A DNA stretch of 64,000 bases from Pseudonocardia kujensis (GTDB lineage: Bacteria > Actinomycetota > Actinomycetes > Mycobacteriales > Pseudonocardiaceae). Of the stretch, positions 8,455 to 15,177 are shown piece after piece. Made by a program: the position numbers and the translations under genes. The notes beneath the pieces were generated by a model. The model did no database searches. It saw nothing but the letters and a program-made list of their open reading frames with translations, and was not told the origin of the DNA. The stretch lies in the NCBI RefSeq assembly GCF_021283305.1, contig NZ_JAJSOK010000021.1, forward strand, positions 52,172 through 116,171, given 5' to 3'. The stretch's first letter is position 1. Each line of letters begins with the position of its first letter.

Positions 8455-8884
8455 CCCGTTCCGCCCGTCGAGTGGGACAGTGCGAGAGTCGTGACCCGAT
8501 CCATCGAACCCCAGGGCTCGCTCGTCGGTCACACCATACGGAGGAATGCCGCAGCGACGCCGCACCCCTAGCGCCGCTGTCGGCGGTACGCAGCAGGTCG
8601 GTGACCCCCGTCCGTGCGTGCAGGCGAGAGAGGGATGACCGATGCGGCATATCGGAACTGCGACGGCGACATTCACCCGCCATTGCCATGCCGGAACCTG
8701 CCGGCCGTTCCCGACGTCGACGATCGCCTTTTCCGAGATGCTTCCCGCGGTGGCTCGCTTGCGCTGATCCCGGTGGCATGGCGGCTTCGCGCACAGAAAA
8801 CGGACTCGTCGATCGTGCGACCCGTCGGGCGGAGCCGAGGGCCAGCGTGCCCTGCACTGGCAACACTGAGAGAGGACCTCGCAC

Positions 8885-9775
8885 ATGAGAGAACTGACCA
8901 CCATCGTCAGCGGTATGTCCTTCACGGAGTGCCCGCGGTGGCACGAAGGCCGGATCTGGTTTTCTGACTTCTACACGAACAGGGTCCTTTCCGCGGCCGC
9001 CGACGGGTCGGACCTGCGGACCGAGCTCGATGTCCCGAACCAGCCGGGCGGTCTGGGCTGGCTGCCCGACGGACAGCTGCTCGTCGTCTCGGCGCGCGAC
9101 CACACCCTGCTCCGACGCGAGCACGACGGCCGCGTCGTCGTACACGCGAACCTGAAGGACCACGTCGGCGGAAACCTCAACGACATGGTCGTCGACGCCG
9201 CCGGGCGGGCCTACGTGGGGAACTTCGGCTTCGACCTGGGCGCCGGGGCGGACCCGGCTCCGACGACGCTGACCAGGGTCGACCCCGACGGCACGGTCAG
9301 TGTGGCCGCGGAGGGTCTGCATTTCCCGAACGGCAGCGTGGTCACCGACGACAACGTGCTCATCGTCGATGAGACCTTCGCCAACCGGGTGACGGCATTC
9401 GACATCGACGACAGTGGACAGCTGCAGAACCGGCGGGTCTGGGCCCAGTTCGGGGAGGTGCCGGTCGGGCCGGACTTCGGCACCATGCTGAGCCAGGTCA
9501 AGGTGGCGCCGGACGGCTGCTGTCTCGACGCCGAGGGAGCGCTGTGGATCGCCGATGCGCTCAGCGGCAAGGTGATCCGGGTCAAGGAGGGCGGAAACGT
9601 CGTCGACGAGATCCAGGTCGACAGCGGCGTCTTCGCCTGCATGCTCGGCGGTGACGACGGTCGAACCCTGTTCCTCTGCGCCGCCCCGGACTTCGATCCC
9701 ACCGCCCGTGCGGCGACGCACGAGTCCCGGCTGCTGACCGTGCGGGTGGACGTGCCCCACGGCGGCCGTCCGTAA
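8885..9775 (+). CDS. SMP-30/gluconolactonase/LRE family protein
   Basis: 296-residue six-bladed beta-propeller hydrolase. The metal ligands typical of SMP-30 lactonases are visible: Glu in TECPRW near residue 15, Asn in GGNLNDM, Asn in FPNGS and Asp in APDGCCLDAEG. Family members open sugar or xenobiotic lactones using a divalent cation. A Shine-Dalgarno-like AGAGGAC precedes the ATG. It is the first gene rightward from the divergent control region, and a hairpin at 9785-9823 ends it, so the flavin reductase downstream is probably a separate transcript. A role in opening a lactone made by the LLM (Baeyer-Villiger type) monooxygenase is plausible but inferred. Confidence 0.87.
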   Translation: MRELTTIVSGMSFTECPRWHEGRIWFSDFYTNRVLSAAADGSDLRTELDVPNQPGGLGWLPDGQLLVVSARDHTLLRREHDGRVVVHANLKDHVGGNLNDMVVDAAGRAYVGNFGFDLGAGADPAPTTLTRVDPDGTVSVAAEGLHFPNGSVVTDDNVLIVDETFANRVTAFDIDDSGQLQNRRVWAQFGEVPVGPDFGTMLSQVKVAPDGCCLDAEGALWIADALSGKVIRVKEGGNVVDEIQVDSGVFACMLGGDDGRTLFLCAAPDFDPTARAATHESRLLTVRVDVPHGGRP

Positions 9776-9784
9776 CCCCTTCCC

Positions 9785-9823
9785 CCACGCTCGGCACGAG
9801 ATCTCCATCGACGCCGAGCGTGG
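9785..9823. terminator. Terminator-like hairpin after the SMP-30 gene
   Basis: A perfect 11-bp stem, CCACGCTCGGC (9785-9795) with its complement (9813-9823), has a 17-base loop and begins 10 bases after the SMP-30 stop. Confidence 0.65.
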
Positions 9824-9937
9824 CTCCACCGACCTGAGAGGCGCGCGACCGATGTTCACGAGCCGCCCGGCCGACGCCACACCTACGGTGCGGGAACGTC
9901 TCCCCGGGACCAGTGGGCTCCTCGTCGACGGGAACTC

Positions 9938-9996
9938 CGCTGAGCCGGCTGAGTTCAACGCTGAGCCGGCTGAGAACGCCGCCGTGAACGGCGTTC
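9938..9996. repeat. Tandem 16-bp repeats plus hairpin before the flavin reductase
   Basis: CGCTGAGCCGGCTGAG occurs at 9938-9953 and again at 9959-9974, a 21-bp period (two helical turns). Each copy contains the palindrome AGCCGGCT. A perfect inverted repeat GAACGCCG/CGGCGTTC (9974-9996, loop 7) follows directly. The spacing fits a pair of operator sites; the regulator is unknown. Confidence 0.45.
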
Positions 9997-10169
9997 GGCC
10001 GGGCGGCTCGTGCGACCCACCCCGGGTCACCGTTCCGACTGCCTCGACACAGGAGGGTGCAGGTCGCTCCGGGTCTCGCCCGGACGGCCTGGGGAGCCCA
10101 CCCGATCGACCGGCACAACACACTCTCAGCGATGGTCAAGCCGCCTCGTTCCACGCGAGCCACACACGA

Positions 10170-10670
10170 ATGGACTTCCCCTTGTTCGATCCGGTAGTCG
10201 ACGAGGCACAGCTGAGGCGCGCCTTCAGTTCCTTTCCCTCCGGAGTCGCCGCGGTCTGCACCCGGGTCGACGACCTCCCCGTGGGTGTGGCGGCCAGTTC
10301 CTTCACGACCGTGTCCGTCGAACCCCCGCTCGTCTCGGTCAACATGCGGCACGAGTCGACGACCTGGCCACTTCTGCGTACGGGTAGGCGCCTCGGCCTC
10401 AGTGTCCTGGCCCTCGGCCAGGAGGACATCTGCCGACGGCTCGCCGGCGACGCGGCTCATCGTTTCGACGGGACCGACTGGATGGGGCACGCCGACGGCG
10501 GCGTCTTCATCGAGGGGGCGACGATGTGGCTCGACTGCAGCCTTCACGCGGAGATCCCAGCCGGTGACCACGACGTGGTCCTCCTCCGGATCCACGGAAT
10601 CCGCGTGAGCCCAGAGACCGAGCCGCTCGTCTTCCACGCGAGTCGATTCCGTCGACTCGCCACGACCTGA
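10170..10670 (+). CDS. Flavin reductase family protein
   Basis: 166-residue flavin reductase-like, FMN-binding split-barrel protein: FSSFPSGVAAVCTR at the start, then a VAASSFTTVSVEPPLVSVNM core and the C-terminal HDVVLLRIHGI strand, as in HpaC-type reductases. It would supply reduced flavin to the LLM monooxygenase at 6788. ATG 10170 gives the normal family length; it lacks a good ribosome-binding site, and an in-frame ATG at 9852 would add 106 atypical residues, so the start is uncertain. RibBA begins 37 bases downstream on the same strand. Confidence 0.82.
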   Translation: MDFPLFDPVVDEAQLRRAFSSFPSGVAAVCTRVDDLPVGVAASSFTTVSVEPPLVSVNMRHESTTWPLLRTGRRLGLSVLALGQEDICRRLAGDAAHRFDGTDWMGHADGGVFIEGATMWLDCSLHAEIPAGDHDVVLLRIHGIRVSPETEPLVFHASRFRRLATT

Positions 10671-10707
10671 GAACACGGCCTTTCCGCAGCAAGAACAGAG
10701 ACCTCCG

Positions 10708-11868
10708 GTGACCAGACGCTTTCCGACGACCACATCGGCACAACGCATGCGCGCCGCCCTGGCAGCCCTGAAGGCGGGCGAGGCCGTCGTCGTGACCGAC
10801 GACGAACAGCGTGAGAACGAGGGAGACCTCATCTTCGCCGCCGAGCTCGCGACCGCGGAGCTGGTCGCCTTCACGGTCAGACACACTTCCGGCTTCCTGT
10901 GCGTCGCCCTCCCCGGCGAGGCGTGCGACAGACTCGGCCTCACCCCGATGACGCACGACAACCGGGACCACTACCGGACCGCCTATCAGGTGACGGTCGA
11001 CCTGCACGGGACCGGCACGGGCATCTCCGCCGCGTCGCGCGCCGCGACGATCGCCGCTCTGGGTTCTGCCGATGCAGGCCCCCAGGACTTCGCCCGCCCC
11101 GGTCACGTCGTACCGCTGCGCGCACGTCCGAACGGGGTGCTCGAACGACCCGGCCACACGGAGTCGGCGGTGGACCTGGCCCGCCTGGCCGGACTGGCTC
11201 CCGCCGGGGCGTTGTGCGAGATCGTCTCCAGGGAGCGACCGGGTGAGATGGCGCGAGGCGACGAACTCGTGCGCTTCGCGGACGAGCACGGCCTCGTCCT
11301 TCTCTCCGTCGCCGACATCGTCGAGTACCGGACACAGCACGAAGCCCGGCTCGTCCGTGTCGCGGAGACCGCCATGCCGACGTCGTTCGGCACCTTCCGC
11401 GCCCTGGGCTACCGAGAGCGGCTGACCGAAACCGAGCACATGGTGCTCACGGCGGGTCGGGTCGATCCCGACGTCCCGGTCCACATTCACCACGAATGCC
11501 TGCTCGGGGACGTCTTCGGAGCCGCCACGTGCCCCTGCCACGGCGAGCTGAGCGAGGCCCTGCGTACGTTCGGAGAATCCGGCCGCGGCGTCATCATCTA
11601 CCTGCGAGGTCTGGGCGGGAGCTCGTCATGTGGGCTCCTGCGTCCGGACCCGGTGCCGGCACGGGGACCGGAGATCATCGCTTCCGGCATCTTCGACGAT
11701 CTCTGCCGCCACGACTCGGCGGCGGCGAACCCTCCTCGTGGAGCGAGTGCGGCACATGTCCTCGCCGCGCAGTCGCCGCGAACCGACGTCCGGCTTTCTC
11801 CAGCGATGAACGTCGCGCGGACGATCGCAGCATCGGCGACGCGTTCCGTCGCAGTCGCCGGCGACTGA
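10708..11868 (+). CDS. ribBA: RibBA-like protein with a degenerate GTP cyclohydrolase II domain
   Basis: 386 residues in two domains. Residues 1-200 are 3,4-dihydroxy-2-butanone-4-phosphate synthase (DDEQRENEGD acidic motif, RPGHVVPL, GHTESAVDL), although the usual Asp in the SAADR motif is replaced (SAASR). The second domain starts like GTP cyclohydrolase II and keeps the zinc cysteines (ECLLGDVFGAATCPC), but the following active-site block that normally reads like RGHEGRGIGL is RGLGGSSSCGLL and the rest is unrecognisable. It is therefore probably not a working GTP cyclohydrolase II, as reported for a mycobacterial RibA1 paralogue. It lies beside a flavin reductase and an LLM oxygenase, so it may support flavin supply or have another role. 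The start is a GTG, and I see no FMN riboswitch upstream. Confidence 0.78.
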   Translation: MTRRFPTTTSAQRMRAALAALKAGEAVVVTDDEQRENEGDLIFAAELATAELVAFTVRHTSGFLCVALPGEACDRLGLTPMTHDNRDHYRTAYQVTVDLHGTGTGISAASRAATIAALGSADAGPQDFARPGHVVPLRARPNGVLERPGHTESAVDLARLAGLAPAGALCEIVSRERPGEMARGDELVRFADEHGLVLLSVADIVEYRTQHEARLVRVAETAMPTSFGTFRALGYRERLTETEHMVLTAGRVDPDVPVHIHHECLLGDVFGAATCPCHGELSEALRTFGESGRGVIIYLRGLGGSSSCGLLRPDPVPARGPEIIASGIFDDLCRHDSAAANPPRGASAAHVLAAQSPRTDVRLSPAMNVARTIAASATRSVAVAGD

Positions 11869-11920
11869 CCCGATGGCCCGCGTCGAGAGTAGGCGGCATA
11901 CCGAGCTTGGGGGTTCCCCG

Positions 11921-12829
11921 ATGACCACGGCACTTCAGGACACGAGAGCAACAATCGCACGGGCGGTGGTCGGGCGGGAGCGGGAGCTGACGCTGGTGCT
12001 GGCGGCTGTGGCCGCGGGCCGGGACGTCCTGTTGGAGGGCCCACCCGGCACCTCGAAGTCCACCATGCTGCGGGCGGTCACCGAGCATTGGGGCGTGCCG
12101 TTCGTGCTGGTGGAGGGCAACGCCGAGCTCACCCCGGCCCGGCTGGTCGGGCACCACAACCCCGCCCGGGTCCTGGCCGAGGACTACTCCGCCGAGAACT
12201 TCGTACCCGGCCCGCTGGTCGAGGCCATGCGCGCCGGCGGGTTCCTCTACATCGAAGAACTCAACCGCGCCCCCGAGGACACCCTCAACGTGCTGCTGGG
12301 CGCGATGGCCGAGCGGGCGGTGACCGTGCCGCGGGTCGGGACGATGGCCGCCGAGTCCACGTTCCGGGTGCTGGCCAGCATGAACCCGTTCGACAACGTG
12401 GGCACCGCGCGGATCTCCGACTCCGTCTACGACCGCTGGAACCGCCTCGCCGTCGGCTACCAGACCGCGCAGGAGGAGAGCGACATCGTCGCCCGCCGCA
12501 CCGGCTGCACCGACGCCCAGCTGATCACCGACGGCGTCGAGCTCACCCGCGCGACCCGCAGCCACCCCGAGCTGCGGCGCGGCTCGTCGGTGCGCGGGGC
12601 GATCGACCTGGTCGCCATCGCCGTGGAGCTGCAGAAGATCACGCCCGACGCCGCGTCGGATCACTCGGGGCGCGCCCAGGTCGTGCTCGACGCCGCGCTG
12701 CTCGCGCTGTCCGCACGCGTCGGGGTCGACGAGGCCTCCGACGTCACGCCGGAACAGGTGATCACCGAGATCTGGGAGAACCATTTTTTCTCCGCCCCCG
12801 GCGGGCAGCGCCGGGCCCGCACCGCCTGA
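11921..12829 (+). CDS. MoxR family AAA+ ATPase
   Basis: 302-residue MoxR-type AAA+ ATPase. Walker A GPPGTSKST lies at residues 40-48, a Walker B-like FLYIEELNRAPED near 107, and sensor ASMNPFDN near 150, followed by the MoxR C-terminal lid. Family members act with VWA-domain partners as chaperones that insert cofactors or activate metalloenzymes. ATG 11921 is preferred to the in-frame upstream start at 11873 because family similarity begins there. The partner VWA gene follows 39 bases after the stop, so the pair is a typical MoxR/CoxE-like module; its client is not obvious here. Confidence 0.88.
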   Translation: MTTALQDTRATIARAVVGRERELTLVLAAVAAGRDVLLEGPPGTSKSTMLRAVTEHWGVPFVLVEGNAELTPARLVGHHNPARVLAEDYSAENFVPGPLVEAMRAGGFLYIEELNRAPEDTLNVLLGAMAERAVTVPRVGTMAAESTFRVLASMNPFDNVGTARISDSVYDRWNRLAVGYQTAQEESDIVARRTGCTDAQLITDGVELTRATRSHPELRRGSSVRGAIDLVAIAVELQKITPDAASDHSGRAQVVLDAALLALSARVGVDEASDVTPEQVITEIWENHFFSAPGGQRRARTA

Positions 12830-12868
12830 CCGTCCCGAACGCCGTCGCGCTGCCCACCGCCGAACCCG

Positions 12869-13818
12869 GTGAGCGACGAACCCTACGACCGTTACGCCGC
12901 AAACCCAAGAAACTCGACCAAGCCCCCGACCTCTTCCAGAACGGGAAGGGCACCCCGGTCGTCGCCGAGCTGAACCCCGACCGCGGGGAGGGCGACACCG
13001 AGCTGCCCGCGGGCGGGCAGGAGGTGCTGGTCACCGCGCAGCAGGCGACCCAGAAGGAGCTCTCGGAGCTGCTGGAGGAGACCGCGCCCGATCCTGCGGT
13101 GGCGTCGATGGCGCAGGCCATCGCGCGTCGGTTGTCGGTGCGCCGCCGCCCGCGGGACGCCCGCGCCGAACGCGGCACCGGCGCCCTCGCCTCGGTGCCC
13201 TACGCCTACCGCTCCGACGACATCGACCTCGACAAGACCATCGAGATGCTCGCCGAACATCCGGTCCCCGAGGACACCGACGTCATCGTGCGCGAACGGA
13301 TGAGCTCCCGCCGCGCGGCAGTCCTGATCGTGGACGTGTCCGGCTCCATGCGCGGGGAGAAGGTCCGCATCGCCGCCGCCACCGTCGCCGCCCTCAGTGC
13401 GGACCTCTCCGGCGCCGGGGACCAACTCGCGCTGGTCGCCTTCTGGTCCGACGCCGCCGTCATCAAGAGGCTGACCGAATCCGCTCCCCCGTCTCGTCTG
13501 CTCGACACCCTGCTGCGGATCCCCGCTCGCGGCCTGACCAACGTCGGGTTCGGGCTCTCGGTCGCCCATACCGAGCTCGCCCGCTCCGCCGCCCGCCGGC
13601 GCACCGCCATCCTGCTCACCGACGCCGTGCACAACGCCGGCCCCGACCCCCGCGACCTCGCCCGCCAGTTCCCCGAGCTGCACGTCCTGCTCGAGACCGA
13701 CGGCGAACACGACCTCCCCCTCGGCCGCGACCTCGCCCGCCTCGGCCACGGCATCCTCTCGCCCGTCGCGACCCATCGCGACGTCGCACCCGCGCTCAAC
13801 CGCATCCTCAACCGATAG
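12869..13818 (+). pseudogene. VWA domain protein, reading frame broken at 12901-12907
   Basis: The main frame ends at 13818 and encodes a von Willebrand A domain with a MIDAS motif, DVSGSMRGEK, about 155 residues in, plus TNVGFG and LLTDAVHN elements. No ATG, GTG or TTG exists in this frame between the MoxR stop and 13024. The natural start appears to be GTG 12869, giving VSDEPYDRYAANP in the neighbouring frame, which joins KKLDQAPDLF by a -1 shift exactly at A-AAC-CCA (12901-12907). Joined, it gives a plausible 316-residue MoxR partner. It may be a programmed frameshift, a real mutation or a sequence error; the zero frame stops near 12970. The GTG has no clear ribosome-binding site. Confidence 0.65.
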
Positions 13819-14062
13819 AACAGCTCTGTCGTGGGCGGCGCCGCGCTAAGCGGTCGGAAACGGCTGCGAGGGGACCTACGGCGTGTTTCCCTTCTCCGGC
13901 CGAACCGCCTGTACGACGGTTTGCTCTCGACGCATCCGGTGGCGAAGCGGTGCCAACTCTCGACCGGGCTCACGCGGTGGGTGTGCAGAATCTTCACGCC
14001 CCACAGGGCCGCTGATCGCGCATGATGACCTGTGTCACGCCGCTGCAGCCGTGGGAGGGCAC

Positions 14063-15103
14063 ATGACGTCGGTGATCCGCGCATGGGAGTCCTTTCTCGA
14101 AGGCAACCCCGCACCCACCGGGGTGCGTGACGAGGTCCTGCTCTCGTGGCGCCGCTCGCGCTGGAGCGGGGTCGATCCCGAACGACCGGATCTGCCGGAG
14201 ATCCCGGTGGCCTCGGACAGCCGCTTCCAGCGCACGGCGGCGCCGGTGTTGGAGAGCATCGCGGAGCCCTTGGTCGGGGACCGGACGGCGATGCACCTCC
14301 TCGATCCCGACGGGGTGGTGATGTGGCGGTGGGTGACCGACGCGCAGCTGGCGCGCGAGCTCGACGCCGCCGACGCCCGCGTGGGCGTCCGCTGGGCCGA
14401 GGACGCGGTCGGGACCAGCGGCGGCGGCACGACCGTGGAGACCGACCGTCCCGCGACCGTCGTCGGCGCCGAGCACTTCGCCACCAAGCTGCACGGCTGG
14501 GCCTGCTCGGCCGCACCGGTGGTGCACCCGCTGACGCGGCGGGTCTGCGGGATCGTCAACGTCAGCGTCCGGGCCGCCGACGCGAACCCGCACCTGCCAC
14601 TGGTCGTCCGTTCCATGGTCGCGGCCGTCACCATGGAGCTGCGCAACCAGGCCGGGGCCCAGCAGCGGAGACTGCTGGAAACCTACCTCGCGTGGAGGCA
14701 CCGCACCCGCAAGCCGCTCGTCGCGGTGGACGACCGGATCGCCATCTCGGATGAGATCGCGGTCGAGCACGACGACCTGTGGGACCGGCTCGTGGCGGCC
14801 GGACCGCTCGCGACGGTGATCGACATCGACGCGCTCACCCTCGCGCGCATCCACCCGGTCACCCCCGGAACCCTCGCCGACGGCGCCGTGCTGGTAGTCG
14901 ACCCCTCACCCGACGCGACGGCTCCCACCCCGATTGTCGTGTCGGCCGACGACCCGTGGACACCACTGGAGAGGGCGGAACGCGACGTCATCGTCGCCGC
15001 GCTGGACCGACACGGCGGGAACAAGTCCCGAGCCGCCGACGAGATCGGCCTGTCCCGCCGCGCCCTCTACGACAAACTCGCCCGCTACCGCATCCGGCGC
15101 TGA
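14063..15103 (+). CDS. GAF/Fis-type regulator without an AAA+ domain
   Basis: 346-residue AcoR-like regulator: N-terminal VLLSWRRSRWSG element, GAF sensor region (residues 60-210) and a C-terminal Fis helix-turn-helix at about 318-346 (GGNKSRAADEIGLSRRALYD). The central AAA+ ATPase of the sibling at 4596-6380 is absent, so it cannot act as a classical sigma54 activator. ATG 14063 has GGGAGG five bases upstream; open frame continues upstream to 13883 but lacks similarity. It lies 75 bases before the SnoaL-FMO gene, and a 22-24-bp palindrome sits between them, so it probably regulates that gene and the following SDR. Confidence 0.85.
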   Translation: MTSVIRAWESFLEGNPAPTGVRDEVLLSWRRSRWSGVDPERPDLPEIPVASDSRFQRTAAPVLESIAEPLVGDRTAMHLLDPDGVVMWRWVTDAQLARELDAADARVGVRWAEDAVGTSGGGTTVETDRPATVVGAEHFATKLHGWACSAAPVVHPLTRRVCGIVNVSVRAADANPHLPLVVRSMVAAVTMELRNQAGAQQRRLLETYLAWRHRTRKPLVAVDDRIAISDEIAVEHDDLWDRLVAAGPLATVIDIDALTLARIHPVTPGTLADGAVLVVDPSPDATAPTPIVVSADDPWTPLERAERDVIVAALDRHGGNKSRAADEIGLSRRALYDKLARYRIRR

Positions 15104-15117
15104 CCGCCGTATCGACT

Positions 15118-15141
15118 CGTGACCGGTGACCACCGGTCACG
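15118..15141. promoter_or_regulatory. Perfect palindrome between the regulator and the FMO gene
   Basis: Two 11-bp arms (CGTGACCGGTG and its complement) flank a 2-base centre. It starts 14 bases after the regulator stop and ends 36 bases before the FMO ATG. A loop of two bases makes a terminator less likely than a dimeric operator. The regulator at 14063 is the natural candidate; this is inference. Confidence 0.55.
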
Positions 15142-15177
15142 CGATTCCTGCTGCCCACAGCTCACTCGAGGAGACCC

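Larger units (their letters stand above)
7856..8884. other. Divergent control region between LLM and SMP-30 genes
   Basis: About 1 kb with no convincing gene. It carries two close copies of the shared inverted repeat (8393-8409 and 8438-8454). A frame from an ATG near 8638 encodes a peptide containing CDGDIHPPLP, reminiscent of the start of amidohydrolase-2 family proteins, but it has no metal motifs downstream and may be a relic or chance. The rest shows no feature I can name. Confidence 0.45.
9776..10169. other. Intergenic region upstream of the flavin reductase
   Basis: It contains the hairpin after SMP-30, two tandem 16-bp repeats (9938-9974) and a perfect 8-bp inverted repeat with a 7-base loop (9974-9996). 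The frame upstream of the flavin reductase is open back to an ATG at 9852, but that extension is Ala/Pro/Glu-rich, without family similarity, and encodes the repeats. I treat it as non-coding control DNA. Confidence 0.45.

Noticed and set aside
8638..8884. Possible amidohydrolase-2 fragment (CDGDIHPPLP)
   Set aside because: Similarity limited to about 30 residues and no metal-binding motifs; may be chance.
9852..10169. N-terminal extension of the flavin reductase
   Set aside because: Open frame but no family similarity, biased composition and repeat content; more likely control DNA.
10671..10707. FMN riboswitch before RibBA
   Set aside because: Only 37 bases separate the genes and no RFN-like conserved helices are seen upstream.
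12088..12868. Long alternative frame running through the MoxR gene into the VWA domain
   Set aside because: Arg/Pro-rich translation typical of a shadow frame in GC-rich DNA; MoxR motifs are in the other frame.
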